A stretch of 64,000 nt of DNA from Pseudoalteromonas aurantia 208 (lineage in GTDB: Bacteria > Pseudomonadota > Gammaproteobacteria > Enterobacterales > Alteromonadaceae), in the NCBI RefSeq assembly GCF_014858725.1, contig NZ_AQGV01000012.1, positions 1,550,001 to 1,614,000 of the forward strand, written 5' to 3'. Below, in pieces: positions 10,092-19,246 of this stretch (its first letter is position 1; every line of letters starts with the position of its first letter). The translations under genes and the position numbers were made by a program. The notes under the pieces are model-generated. The model was not told the DNA's origin. It searched no databases and was given only the letters and a program-made list of their open reading frames with translations.

Positions 10092-10874
10092 ATGTCTGTC
10101 ACTTTAACCATAACAAAAACAAAAGTGGCGATTTTAGAATTAAGTCGCCCTGAAAAACATAATGCGTTCGATGATGCTGTGATAGCCGAACTCATTAAAT
10201 GTATTGAGCATGCGAACTCGCTAGATATTCGTGCTTTAGTCTTAAAAACTGACGGAAAACACTTTTCTGCTGGTGCTGACCTTGGTTGGATGAAATCAAT
10301 GGCTGGCAATAACTTTGATGAAAACGTGGCGGATTCAAAGCAGCTTGCAAAACTTATGTCGGTATTGGCGAATTGCCCACACCCAACGCTTTGCCTTGTG
10401 CAAGGCGCAGCATTTGGTGGCGCACTTGGGTTAATTGCTTGCTGCGACATTGCGGTCGCTACTGAAAACGCGAAATTCTGTCTAAGCGAAGTAAAGCTTG
10501 GCTTGATCCCAGCTGTTATTAGCCCTTATGTGATTAAAGCAATTGGTGAGCGCCAAGCCAGACGTTACTTCCTCACAGCTGAAGTATTCACGGCAAATAC
10601 AGCTCTTGATCTAGGACTTATACACGAAATTAGCGATGACTTAGTCCATAGCCAAGCTCAGTTCATAGAGCTTCTGTTAAATAATGGCCCAAGTGCAGTT
10701 CGCTCTGCCAAGACACTTATCAATGAAGTGGCAGGTAATCCAATTGACGAGACGCTCATTCATCATACCGCTCAGCGTATCGCACAAATAAGAGTTAGCC
10801 CTGAAGGGCAAGAAGGCCTCAGCGCTTTTTTTGATAAGCGTGCGCCAAACTGGCAACACGCCGCTAAACAGTAA
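10092..10874 (+). CDS. liuC: methylglutaconyl-CoA hydratase
   Basis: Crotonase-family enzyme of 260 residues that hydrates 3-methylglutaconyl-CoA to HMG-CoA. It has SAGADLGWM as oxyanion-hole motif and FGGALGLIACCDIAVA. The first catalytic Glu of classical hydratases is Gly here, whereas the second is kept in CLSEVKLGLIPAVISPYV. From memory this pattern, including the AVISPYV tail, is normal for LiuC and not a sign of decay. It is preceded by GGGAG and placed between the two carboxylase subunits as in other liu operons. Stop and liuD start are 9 bp apart. Confidence 0.93.
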   Translation: MSVTLTITKTKVAILELSRPEKHNAFDDAVIAELIKCIEHANSLDIRALVLKTDGKHFSAGADLGWMKSMAGNNFDENVADSKQLAKLMSVLANCPHPTLCLVQGAAFGGALGLIACCDIAVATENAKFCLSEVKLGLIPAVISPYVIKAIGERQARRYFLTAEVFTANTALDLGLIHEISDDLVHSQAQFIELLLNNGPSAVRSAKTLINEVAGNPIDETLIHHTAQRIAQIRVSPEGQEGLSAFFDKRAPNWQHAAKQ

Positions 10875-10883
10875 GGGATCACC

Positions 10884-12836
10884 ATGCTTAAAAAAATCCT
10901 TATCGCCAACCGAGGCGAAATCGCATGTAGAATTATAAAAACAGCGAAACGTCTTGGTTTAAAAACCGTAGCGGTGTATTCCGATGCCGACGAAAATGCA
11001 CTTCATGTGCGCTCTGCCGATGAGGCATATCATATCGGCCCAGCTCCAAGTAAAAATTCTTATTTAGTGGCTGAAAAAATACTCGATGTTGCTAAACAAG
11101 CAAACGCAGACTGCATTCACCCAGGATATGGTTTCTTATCAGAGAATGATCAATTTGCGAATGCGTGCGAACAAGCTGGCATTGTATTTATTGGCCCATT
11201 AGCAAGCTCTATTGAAGCAATGGGTTCTAAAACCCGTGCCAAAGAGATTATGGCACAAGCCAATGTACCGTTAGTGCCCGGCTATTACGGCCAAAAACAA
11301 GCCACCGATTTTTTAGCCAGTGAAGCAAATAAAATTGGCTACCCTGTTTTAATTAAAGCCGCCTACGGTGGGGGTGGTAAGGGCATGCGCGTGGTTCGAC
11401 AAGCCCAAGAATTTATTAGTGCATTAGAGGGAGCACAACGTGAGGCACTTGCTGGGTTTGGTAATGACTTGGTGTTACTAGAACGTTATGTAGACACCCC
11501 ACGTCACGTTGAAGTACAAGTGTTTGCTGACAATCACGGTAACTGTGTATACCTTGGAGACAGAGATTGTTCTTTACAACGTCGTCACCAAAAAGTCATT
11601 GAAGAAGCGCCTGCGCCCGGTTTGAGTGATGAATTACGTCAAGCAATGGGAGAAGCCGCGGTACGATGTGCCCAAGCAATCAATTACCGAGGTGCTGGAA
11701 CAGTCGAATTTCTGCTGTGTGGCGATGAATTCTTCTTCATGGAAATGAACACACGTTTGCAAGTAGAACACCCCGTAACAGAAATGGTGACTGGCCTCGA
11801 TTTAGTCGAATGGCAAATTCGCGTTGCCAACAATCAAGCATTACCACTACAACAAGAGCAAGTGACTTTAACTGGCCATAGTTTTGAAGCGCGTATTTAC
11901 GCTGAAGATCCAACTGAAAACTTTATGCCCTACTCCGGCACCTTAACACATTTGACTTTTCCACAATTAAATGAGGGTCTGCGAGTTGATACAGGTGTCG
12001 TGGCTGGCAGTGAAATTAGTTCTTTCTATGATCCTATGATTGCCAAACTCATCGTTCATGCACCCGATCGCTCAATCGCATTACTTAAATTGCATCACGC
12101 TTTAGAAGAAGTTCATTTGGCTGGCGTGAAAAGTAACATTGCATTTTTACATCATTTATCGGGTCATCCAACATTTACAGCTGGCGCACCAGATACACAC
12201 TTTATAGACAGTCAAACTGACACACTCACACAACAGGAATTGCCTGAAACTGAGTTACTTGCGCTAGCTGCCCTAGCCTACACAAAACATAAAAATGCAA
12301 GTAATGCAGCAACACCGTGGCAGTCAGAAACTGCATTTAGATTGAATCAACGTAATAGTATGAAGGTCCCCTTTACTGAGCATAATGTCTCCGTGACGCT
12401 TAACGACTCACATCATACATTGCATATCGATGATGACATATTAGCCGGCTCAGTAACTTTGCTAAACAATCAGCTAACTGCACAAATTAATGGTAAGCAA
12501 TATACTGCCAGCGTATTAATTACCGAGGATGCAATTACGGTAATGTATGGTGCGATTGCACACCGATTTGAGCTCAAATCTAAGCATTTTATTAGTGAAC
12601 ACGAACATGAAGCAGCACCTTTAGCCGCACCACTTAATGGGACCGTTGTAAAACATTTACAAAAAGTGGGTAGCCAAGTTGAAAAAGGCGACCCTGTGGT
12701 TATCATCGAAGCCATGAAAATGGAATACACTCTGAACGCACCTTTTACAGGAACGTTGAGTAGTTATTGTTTTGATGAAGGCGAACTTGTCAGTCATGGT
12801 GCAATGCTTGCCATTGTTGACGCTGTGGAGGGTTAA
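10884..12836 (+). CDS. liuD: methylcrotonyl-CoA carboxylase, biotin carboxylase/carrier (alpha) subunit
   Basis: ATP-dependent carboxylation of biotin, which then serves LiuB. The 650 residues contain, in order, the biotin-carboxylase N-domain (KKILIANRGEIACRII at the start), the ATP-grasp domain with glycine loop GGGGKGMR, the catalytic FFMEMNTRLQVEHPVTE stretch, a linker domain and a C-terminal biotinyl domain with EAMKMEY, whose Lys612 is the biotinylation site. AAGGGATC precedes the ATG. The stop is almost contiguous with liuE, implying coupled translation. A biotin ligase must be encoded elsewhere. Confidence 0.96.
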   Translation: MLKKILIANRGEIACRIIKTAKRLGLKTVAVYSDADENALHVRSADEAYHIGPAPSKNSYLVAEKILDVAKQANADCIHPGYGFLSENDQFANACEQAGIVFIGPLASSIEAMGSKTRAKEIMAQANVPLVPGYYGQKQATDFLASEANKIGYPVLIKAAYGGGGKGMRVVRQAQEFISALEGAQREALAGFGNDLVLLERYVDTPRHVEVQVFADNHGNCVYLGDRDCSLQRRHQKVIEEAPAPGLSDELRQAMGEAAVRCAQAINYRGAGTVEFLLCGDEFFFMEMNTRLQVEHPVTEMVTGLDLVEWQIRVANNQALPLQQEQVTLTGHSFEARIYAEDPTENFMPYSGTLTHLTFPQLNEGLRVDTGVVAGSEISSFYDPMIAKLIVHAPDRSIALLKLHHALEEVHLAGVKSNIAFLHHLSGHPTFTAGAPDTHFIDSQTDTLTQQELPETELLALAALAYTKHKNASNAATPWQSETAFRLNQRNSMKVPFTEHNVSVTLNDSHHTLHIDDDILAGSVTLLNNQLTAQINGKQYTASVLITEDAITVMYGAIAHRFELKSKHFISEHEHEAAPLAAPLNGTVVKHLQKVGSQVEKGDPVVIIEAMKMEYTLNAPFTGTLSSYCFDEGELVSHGAMLAIVDAVEG

Positions 12837-12839
12837 GTG

Positions 12840-13745
12840 ATGCCATATCCAGCACACGTAAAAATTGTAGAAGTAGGCGCACGAGACGGACTACAAAATG
12901 AATCAACTGTTTCAAGCGAAGATAAAATACAACTCATCAACGCATTGAGTGTCGCAGGGCTCAAACATATTGAAGCTGGTGCGTTCGTGTCACCAAAATG
13001 GGTACCTCAAATGGCTGACTCTCTGGATGTCATTAACGGCGTGTCTGTTGCTCCAGATGTCGTGCTAAGCGCATTAACACCGAATTTGCGAGGAGCACAA
13101 GCCGCACTCTCAGCCAATGTTAAAGAGTTTGCAATATTCACTGCAGCAAGCGAAACTTTCACACAAAAAAACATTAACTGCTCTATTGAGCAAAGCATTG
13201 AGCGCTTTAAAGATGTGGTCCAACTAGCACAACAACATGGGATCAAAGTGCGTGGCTATGTAAGTTGTGTGCTTGGATGCCCTTATGAAGGCGATATTGA
13301 GCCTGAAGCAGTTTTAAAGGTTTGTAAACAATTGTTGGCTCTTGGGTGCTATGAAATTAGCTTAGGTGATACTGTCGGCGTGGGTACCCCAAACAAGGTT
13401 AAATCAGTGATTTCTTTATTGCTGCAACATATCCCCATAGACAAGCTGGCCGTGCACTTTCACGATACTTATGGCCAAGCTTTAGCGAACATTCACAGTG
13501 CCCTTGAATTAGGTATTGCCACCATCGATAGTGCTGTTGCCGGTTTAGGTGGGTGTCCTTATGCACAAGGTGCGTCAGGAAATGTTGCCACAGAGGATGT
13601 AATTTACTTACTGCAAGGGCTTGGCATTGACCCCCAAATTGATTTAGAAAGGCTAGCAAAAGCTGGATGGGCAATTTGTGACGCACTCAATAAGTCACCT
13701 GTAAGTAAGGTTTCTTTAGCATTACAAGCAAAATGCGCATCGTAA
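12840..13745 (+). CDS. liuE: hydroxymethylglutaryl-CoA lyase
   Basis: Cleaves HMG-CoA to acetyl-CoA and acetoacetate, completing leucine breakdown. It is a 301-residue TIM-barrel lyase: VEVGARDGLQNE near the N-terminus carries the Asp of the metal site, HFHDTYGQALANI supplies metal-binding histidine, and GLGGCPYAQGASGN contains the active-site Cys (about 239). Two starts are possible, GTG at 12837 and ATG at 12840; GGAGG lies 5 and 8 bases upstream respectively, so ATG is slightly better placed. The acetoacetate made is presumably activated by the CoA transferase immediately downstream. Confidence 0.95.
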   Translation: MPYPAHVKIVEVGARDGLQNESTVSSEDKIQLINALSVAGLKHIEAGAFVSPKWVPQMADSLDVINGVSVAPDVVLSALTPNLRGAQAALSANVKEFAIFTAASETFTQKNINCSIEQSIERFKDVVQLAQQHGIKVRGYVSCVLGCPYEGDIEPEAVLKVCKQLLALGCYEISLGDTVGVGTPNKVKSVISLLLQHIPIDKLAVHFHDTYGQALANIHSALELGIATIDSAVAGLGGCPYAQGASGNVATEDVIYLLQGLGIDPQIDLERLAKAGWAICDALNKSPVSKVSLALQAKCAS

Positions 13746-13753
13746 TAACAACC

Positions 13754-13800
13754 CAGTGTTGATACACACTAATGCTAATTTTAGTATGTGTGTCACACTG
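13754..13800. repeat. imperfect inverted repeat between liuE and the CoA-transferase genes
   Basis: CAGTGT (13754-13759) pairs with ACACTG (13795-13800), and the inner part, ATACACACTA against TAGTATGTGTGT, pairs imperfectly. No T-run follows on the plus strand, so it is not a standard terminator; it may attenuate or stabilise the operon transcript. Confidence 0.4.
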
Positions 13801-13829
13801 AAGATAAAACAACAATGAGGAGTGGGCTA

Positions 13830-14528
13830 ATGGCCGGTTTCGATAAAGTAGTGACAAGCTACGCCGAAGCGATGGAAGGCATCAAAGATGGTGATACCAT
13901 CATTGCAGGCGGTTTTGGACTGTGTGGGATCCCTGAAGGTTTAATTAATGAAATTAAACGCAAGCAAACCAAAGAACTTACTGTTGTGTCAAATAACTGC
14001 GGCGTTGATGATTTTGGTTTGGGTATTTTACTACACGATCGTCAAATTAAAAAAATTGTTGCATCATATGTTGGCGAGAATGCTTTGTTTGAACAACAAT
14101 TGCTTGACGGCATTATTGACGTGGAACTTACTCCACAAGGAACCTTGGCCGAGAAGATGCGTGCAGGCGGAGCCGGTATTCCAGGTTTTTATACTGCTAC
14201 TGGCTATGGCACACCGGTTGCTGAAGGTAAGGAAGTCAAAGAATTTAATGGTCGCCCATACATCCTTGAAGAATCAATAACCGGCGAGTTTGCGATTATC
14301 AAAGCTTGGAAAGCCGATCGTTATGGTAACTTGGTATTTCGCCATACAGCCATGAACTTCAATCCAATGGCTGCCACTGCAGGTAAAATGACCGTGGTTG
14401 AAGTTGAAGAAATTGTTGAACCTGGTGAATTACAACCAAGTGAAATTCATACCCCTGGTATCTATGTAAATCGCGTAATTAAAGGTAACTTTGAAAAACG
14501 CATTGAACGTGTCACGACGAGTAAGTAA
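13830..14528 (+). CDS. succinyl-CoA:3-ketoacid CoA-transferase, subunit A
   Basis: The first half of a two-subunit class I CoA transferase (232 residues) that moves CoA from succinyl-CoA to acetoacetate, the LiuE product. [14 protein letters not shown] near the N-terminus and [11 protein letters not shown] are typical of the SCOT A subunit. The frame is open back to 13788, but the ATG at 13830 has AGGAG about 9 bases upstream and gives the normal N-terminus (MAGFDKVV). Subunit B follows after 11 bp. The product acetoacetyl-CoA can be split by the thiolase at 5388, linking both divergent operons. Equivalent genes are called scoA, lpsI or atoD; I leave the symbol open. Confidence 0.92.
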   Translation: MAGFDKVVTSYAEAMEGIKDGDTIIAGGFGLCGIPEGLINEIKRKQTKELTVVSNNCGVDDFGLGILLHDRQIKKIVASYVGENALFEQQLLDGIIDVELTPQGTLAEKMRAGGAGIPGFYTATGYGTPVAEGKEVKEFNGRPYILEESITGEFAIIKAWKADRYGNLVFRHTAMNFNPMAATAGKMTVVEVEEIVEPGELQPSEIHTPGIYVNRVIKGNFEKRIERVTTSK

Positions 14529-14539
14529 GGAGAATTAAA

Positions 14540-15202
14540 ATGGCTTTATCACGTGAACAAGTTGCAATGCGTGTTGCGCAAGAGTTGAAAGATGGCTACT
14601 ACGTCAATCTAGGAATTGGGATTCCTACCCTAGTCGCTAATTTTGTGCCTGCCGGCATCGAAGTTATGTTGCAGTCAGAAAACGGGCTTTTAGGTATGGG
14701 GCCGTACCCAAATGAAGACCAAGTTGACGCAGATATGATCAATGCGGGTAAAGAAACCGTGACAGCTGCGACAGGTGCGGCTATTTTTAATAGTGCTGAA
14801 AGTTTTGCCATGATACGTGGTGGTCATGTAGACTTGACGGTTCTAGGTGCATTTGAAGTAGATCAACAAGGCAATATTGCGTCTTGGATGATCCCGAAAA
14901 AGTTAATCAAAGGCATGGGGGGTGCAATGGACCTTGTTGCAGGCGCACAAAATATTATTGTGACAATGACCCATGCCAGTAAGCACGGCGACTCTAAGTT
15001 ACTAGAAGCATGTACACTTCCCTTAACTGGAGTGAATTGCGTTAAGAAAATAGTGACTGATTTAGCCGTACTTGAAGTGAAAGATGGCGCGTTTTATTTA
15101 TTAGAACGTGCGCCAAATGTAAGTGTTGACGAAATCATTAGTAAAACAGCTGGTAAGCTCATTGTTGAAGGTGACATCCCAGAAATGCAGTTTACGGATT
15201 AA
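14540..15202 (+). CDS. succinyl-CoA:3-ketoacid CoA-transferase, subunit B
   Basis: Second subunit (220 residues) carrying the catalytic glutamate that forms the glutamyl-CoA thioester: Glu47 in LQSENGLLGMGPYP. GIGIPTLVANFVP near the N-terminus and GGAMDLVAGAQ are also family hallmarks. TAAGGAG sits in the expected window before the ATG. It closes the leucine operon and is followed by a strong terminator at 15271. Confidence 0.94.
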   Translation: MALSREQVAMRVAQELKDGYYVNLGIGIPTLVANFVPAGIEVMLQSENGLLGMGPYPNEDQVDADMINAGKETVTAATGAAIFNSAESFAMIRGGHVDLTVLGAFEVDQQGNIASWMIPKKLIKGMGGAMDLVAGAQNIIVTMTHASKHGDSKLLEACTLPLTGVNCVKKIVTDLAVLEVKDGAFYLLERAPNVSVDEIISKTAGKLIVEGDIPEMQFTD

Positions 15203-15245
15203 TTGTCATATTACATAGTAGTTTAAAATGTACCGACCTCATTCC

Positions 15246-15297
15246 CAGTGCTTAGGCACTGAGTTACCCAAAACCCCTCGTTAGAGGGGTTTTTTTT
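15246..15297 (+). terminator. intrinsic terminator of the liu operon, preceded by a small hairpin
   Basis: AAACCCCTC (15271-15279) pairs perfectly with GAGGGGTTT (15284-15292) around a GTTA loop and runs into a T-tract ending at 15297. Just before it CAGTGC (15246-15251) and GCACTG (15256-15261) form a second 6-bp hairpin. Confidence 0.9.
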
Positions 15298-15389
15298 ATC
15301 TTTAGTATCGAGCCCTAACTGCTTTTAATTGGTAAAAAACCAACGTAAAAAAGCCACATAGCGAAGAGAGAAGCACCGCTAAAAACCGC

Positions 15390-16670
15390 TCATTGGGCGG
15401 CAACAAAATCTAACACTGTTGCATTTATGCAATAACGGTCTGTACCATTTGGCCCTTCATTTGCAAATACATGCCCCAAATGAATTCCGCTTGATTTCGA
15501 ACGTATTTCTGTGCGCGTCATACCAAAACTTGTATCTTCATGATAAGTAACACTGCCCTTAACCGGATATTTAAACGATAGCCAACCAGTACCTGAATTA
15601 AAACGATCTTTAGTATCAAACAACGATGCACCACTTAACTTATCAATAAACACTCCTTCTGGGGTGTTTTTGAAAATATCGTATTCTTTGCAAAATGGAC
15701 GTTGTGTTCCCTTTTGAAACGCGACTGAGTACGCTTCACTGTCCCCTAGTTTAAAAGCACCTAATGCTTTGTAAAAGCGAGTTTTATCCATAAACCCTTG
15801 ATGACCAAATACTTCTTTACCATTCTCAAGAAACAAAATTGTTGGGGTCGCCCATGTTGCTGATTTTATTTCTAAGTTATGTAGTTCATCTGCATACCTA
15901 AAGTGTAAGCGGACATCGCCTTGATAATCATTGAGAACTGTCTTTTTTAACTTTTCACAGTATGGGCAATAGTTTTTCGAATCGATAACAACAATGTGCT
16001 TACCAGATAATAAGACATCATTGTTTTTCTCTTGCGTATTTACTGGTTTGAAAACAACGCCTGTTGAATGATCAGGGCAATACCCCTTAGGATTTTTAAC
16101 AAGGTAATTCTGATGATACTCTTCAGCCGGATAAAACTTTTTTAGCGGCTTTATAATGGTTTTAATGTCGCTATAACCTTTCGCTGATAACAGTATTTGA
16201 TACTGCGCTTTTAAATCAAAAGCAATATCCCGCTGGGTTTGTTCACTGAATAAAATAGTAGAACGATATTGCGTGCCAATATCATTGCCTTGGCGATTCT
16301 TTTGCGTTGGGTCATGACTTTCAAAATAGCGCTGTAATAAAGTATCGGTAGTCAAAATATTTGCGTTATATGTGACTTTTACTACTTCAGCAAAATTACG
16401 TTCATCAAAGCGCCGACTGCGTTTAATGATCTCTTGATAGCTGGCTTTGAAACCCGTGCCATCTGCGTACCCTGACTCAGCGTCAATGACGCCGCGCATT
16501 GCTTCATACCGTTTCTCTGCCCCCCAAAAACAACCAGACCCTAAAACAAGTGTTTTAACATGCATACTGGCTTGCTCTGGCTTGGGCATCGGCATGTCAG
16601 TGGCATTCACGTTCAGTGAATTGACCACAACCACAGCCGTCAAAAGCGTTTTTTTCAAACTATTCGACAT
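15390..16670 (-). CDS. msrAB: exported MsrA-thioredoxin-MsrB fusion (methionine sulfoxide reductase)
   Basis: Reduces both epimers of methionine sulfoxide, probably in the periplasm. The 426-residue protein begins with a signal-like segment (SNSLKKTLLTAVVVVNSLNV). The MsrA domain (about 36-205) has its nucleophile in GSGCFWGAEKRYE (Cys47) and a probable resolving Cys198 in GYCPD. A middle thioredoxin-fold domain (about 220-305) has a CPYC redox motif (235-238) and a cis-Pro candidate in WATPTILF. The MsrB domain (about 322-426) has nucleophile Cys414 in DRYCIN. The usual GTGWPSF of MsrB reads GTGWLSF. The start at 16670 is chosen for the signal peptide; the frame is open 45 bp further upstream. 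The PilB/MsrAB of Neisseria places its redox domain at the N-terminus, so the domain order here differs. Confidence 0.88.
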   Translation of the reverse strand: MSNSLKKTLLTAVVVVNSLNVNATDMPMPKPEQASMHVKTLVLGSGCFWGAEKRYEAMRGVIDAESGYADGTGFKASYQEIIKRSRRFDERNFAEVVKVTYNANILTTDTLLQRYFESHDPTQKNRQGNDIGTQYRSTILFSEQTQRDIAFDLKAQYQILLSAKGYSDIKTIIKPLKKFYPAEEYHQNYLVKNPKGYCPDHSTGVVFKPVNTQEKNNDVLLSGKHIVVIDSKNYCPYCEKLKKTVLNDYQGDVRLHFRYADELHNLEIKSATWATPTILFLENGKEVFGHQGFMDKTRFYKALGAFKLGDSEAYSVAFQKGTQRPFCKEYDIFKNTPEGVFIDKLSGASLFDTKDRFNSGTGWLSFKYPVKGSVTYHEDTSFGMTRTEIRSKSSGIHLGHVFANEGPNGTDRYCINATVLDFVAAQ

Positions 16671-16946
16671 GTAATATGTACCCTTATTTATTTCGCGTTT
16701 GGCTACCCTCTCCAATACGCTTTATATTATTACTATGCTTGAATAGACCTTCTGACGGCGTTTTTGATTTCAGTTAATGCAATAAATTTATACTACGAAG
16801 TAATAAAAACAAACCATACTAAACGCTCATACCGCTTAAAGGTTGGTGGTAATTTAACTGTAATAACTGGCGGTTCAACGACTATTAGTTACTACCTTTA
16901 CTTTTTTCAGGTAAAAGCTATTTTGATTTTTTACTTAGGATTTATC

Positions 16947-18461
16947 ATGAAACTATCTTTTTCTTTGAGTGCTCTATCATTCGCTGTATTAAGCTCAGCA
17001 AGTGCTTTTGCCGCTGACTTTAATTTTACATCCCATTTAGTTAAAGGTGATGCACTTGTCGTTTTTCAAAATTCAGATGGTAATGCCAATCTTAAGTTTT
17101 TAGATAGCAACACGCGAAAGCAATTAGAGCGTGCAACAAAAGCTGACGCATTTACAGGTGAGTATGGTAAAACCGTTGAAGTTATTGCGCCTATTGATAG
17201 TAAGTACAGTCGTATACTCATTGTTGGTCTTGGTAAGAAAGAGACATTAACCAATGCCAAAATGGCTAAGCTAGGTGGTAACATCCATGCGAAATTAGAG
17301 TCGAAAAAAGTAGTCTCTGCTTCACTCGCGCTCGCATCTATCGGCAACAGTAAAGACAATAGCGAATTGGCTGCACAATTCGCCCATGGCGCAAACTTAC
17401 GTGACTATACGTTCGAAGTTTATAAAAAAGAGCCACAAACATTTAATGTTAGCTATAACATTCATGTCGCTAACGATACACGTACTCGTGAACAATATCA
17501 GCAACTTGCGCACGTTGAGCAAGGTGTTTTTTTAGCCCGGGATTTAACTTCTGAAGTGGCAACAGAAATGACCCCAGTTGATTTTGCTAAAGCGGCAAAA
17601 GATCTAGAGCAATATGGTGTTAAAGTAACTATTTTAAAGCCTGCACAATTGAAAGAGCTTGGAATGGGTGCCCTCGAAGGGGTTGGTCGAGGTAGTAAAG
17701 AAGGTGCACGCCTAGTCGTTGCACATTATGAGGGCAACTCAGACACACCAATTGCACTTATCGGCAAAGGAATAACGTTTGACTCTGGTGGTTACAGCAT
17801 AAAAAAAGGTGCCTCAATAGCTCGAATGAAATCCGATATGGCAGGTGCAGCAGCTGTACTGGGTACCATTAAAGCAATGGCACTTAATAAAGCAGACATG
17901 AACGTTGTCGCTGTTATGGGCATGGCAGCAAACATGGTATCACAATATGCCATCGCGCCTGGGGATGTATTACGTACAGCTGAAGGGTTAAGTGTTGAAG
18001 TGGTCAATACAGACGCAGAAGGGCGCCTCGTATTAAGCGATGCCATGTGGTATGCCCGTAAGCACTTCAAGCCAGAGATAATGGTTGATGTTGCTACCTT
18101 AACTGGGTCAAAGATTCGTGCTGTCGGGAATCGATATTCAGCAATTTTCTCAGATGATGATCAGCTGATAAATGAATTTACACTCGCTGGCAAGCAGGTT
18201 AACGAACAAGTTTGGCGCTTACCCCTAGGTTACAAAGATACCCTGTCTTCTGATATTGCCGACTTTAAAAATATTGGTTCTAGTGGCCCTGGAGCAACAA
18301 CCGCAGCGACTTTCTTGCAACAGTTTGCAGGTGAAACACGTTGGGTTCATATCGACATTGCAGGTAATGCACTCTCTAGCTCAGCGAAAGGAGAGGTTCC
18401 TCTAGGTGGAACAGGTTATGGCGTACGTTTATTAAGTGAGTGGCTATTAAAAACACAATAG
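16947..18461 (+). CDS. exported M17 leucyl aminopeptidase
   Basis: Removes N-terminal residues from peptides with two active-site metal ions. The 504-residue product has a clear signal peptide (KLSFSLSALSFAVLSSASAF, cleavage near residue 22), so it acts in the periplasm or outside, unlike cytoplasmic PepA. The C-terminal catalytic domain holds GKGITFDSGGYSIK, with metal and catalytic Lys/Asp residues, and the M17 signature NTDAEGRLVLSDA. The frame is open back to 16764, but the start at 16947 follows TTAGGA and creates the signal peptide. It lies next to the pyroglutamate cassette on the same strand but is separated by a terminator. Confidence 0.93.
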   Translation: MKLSFSLSALSFAVLSSASAFAADFNFTSHLVKGDALVVFQNSDGNANLKFLDSNTRKQLERATKADAFTGEYGKTVEVIAPIDSKYSRILIVGLGKKETLTNAKMAKLGGNIHAKLESKKVVSASLALASIGNSKDNSELAAQFAHGANLRDYTFEVYKKEPQTFNVSYNIHVANDTRTREQYQQLAHVEQGVFLARDLTSEVATEMTPVDFAKAAKDLEQYGVKVTILKPAQLKELGMGALEGVGRGSKEGARLVVAHYEGNSDTPIALIGKGITFDSGGYSIKKGASIARMKSDMAGAAAVLGTIKAMALNKADMNVVAVMGMAANMVSQYAIAPGDVLRTAEGLSVEVVNTDAEGRLVLSDAMWYARKHFKPEIMVDVATLTGSKIRAVGNRYSAIFSDDDQLINEFTLAGKQVNEQVWRLPLGYKDTLSSDIADFKNIGSSGPGATTAATFLQQFAGETRWVHIDIAGNALSSSAKGEVPLGGTGYGVRLLSEWLLKTQ

Positions 18462-18499
18462 AGCGATACATCAAACGATGTGAATTAACACTCTGAGTT

Positions 18500-18529
18500 A
18501 AAAAAGCCATGCATTGTGTGGCTTTTTTG
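18500..18529 (+). terminator. intrinsic terminator after the leucyl aminopeptidase gene
   Basis: AAAAAAGCCA (18500-18509) pairs with TGGCTTTTTT (18519-18528) around a 9-base loop. It separates the aminopeptidase from pxpB. Confidence 0.85.
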
Positions 18530-18589
18530 TATCTGCAAGTAACAAATTCGATATACTATCGACAATAATAACAATGATATGGAAACACA

Positions 18590-19246
18590 ATGACTGATAA
18601 GCATTGTTACCTGCTTGGGGAGCATACAATTGTATTTACACTTACTACCCAAAACCCTGCCCGTAACGCGCAACGCCGTTTATTTGCACTGACAGCAAAA
18701 TTATTGCAAAGTGATGCATTTTTTGAAGTGGTACCCGCTAAGGCTTCAGTCACTGTCTACCTCAAAAACCCGCAAGATCACCCTTTTTGGATAGCAAAGA
18801 TCAATGCCCTATGGGACGAGTGTGAAGTGACCAGCGATACACCGACCACTCACACGTTAACTGTAAAGTATGGCCGCAATTTTGGCCCTGATCTGACCGC
18901 ATTGGCAAATACGTTGCAAATAACTGAAAAACAAATTGTCGAACTCCATTCATCCATACTGTACCAAGTTGAGTTTATAGGGTTTTTACCTGGTTTTGCG
19001 TACTTGGGAACACTCCCGAAAGCGCTACAATTACCGCGGAAAGAAACCCCTAGAACTCATGTACCTAAAGGTTCTGTTGCTATAGCACAAGAACTCACCG
19101 CCGTTTATCCCAGTGCTTCTCCTGGTGGATGGCACTTATTGGGGCAATGCGATACTCCCTTGTTTGACCCTCTGCGCGCACAGCCTAGTGTGCTCATGCC
19201 TGGAGACCAAGTTAAGTTCATGCCGTCAAAGGAAGGATTATGTTAA
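18590..19246 (+). CDS. pxpB: 5-oxoprolinase subunit PxpB (KipI family)
   Basis: One of three subunits of the bacterial ATP-dependent 5-oxoprolinase, which opens pyroglutamate to glutamate. The 218 residues show the family pattern throughout, notably VEFIGFLPGFAYLGTLP and the C-terminal SASPGGWHLLGQCDTPLFDP. Homologues were first described as KipI, an inhibitor of the sporulation kinase KinA in Bacillus, a role that cannot apply here. The gene overlaps pxpC by 7 bp. The partner PxpA (LamB/YcsF family) is not encoded anywhere in this window. First gene of the cassette that ends with pcp. Confidence 0.93.
   Translation: MTDKHCYLLGEHTIVFTLTTQNPARNAQRRLFALTAKLLQSDAFFEVVPAKASVTVYLKNPQDHPFWIAKINALWDECEVTSDTPTTHTLTVKYGRNFGPDLTALANTLQITEKQIVELHSSILYQVEFIGFLPGFAYLGTLPKALQLPRKETPRTHVPKGSVAIAQELTAVYPSASPGGWHLLGQCDTPLFDPLRAQPSVLMPGDQVKFMPSKEGLC

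Noticed and set aside
16764..16946. 61-residue N-terminal extension of the leucyl aminopeptidase
   Set aside because: The extension would bury a clear signal peptide that starts at 16947 after TTAGGA.
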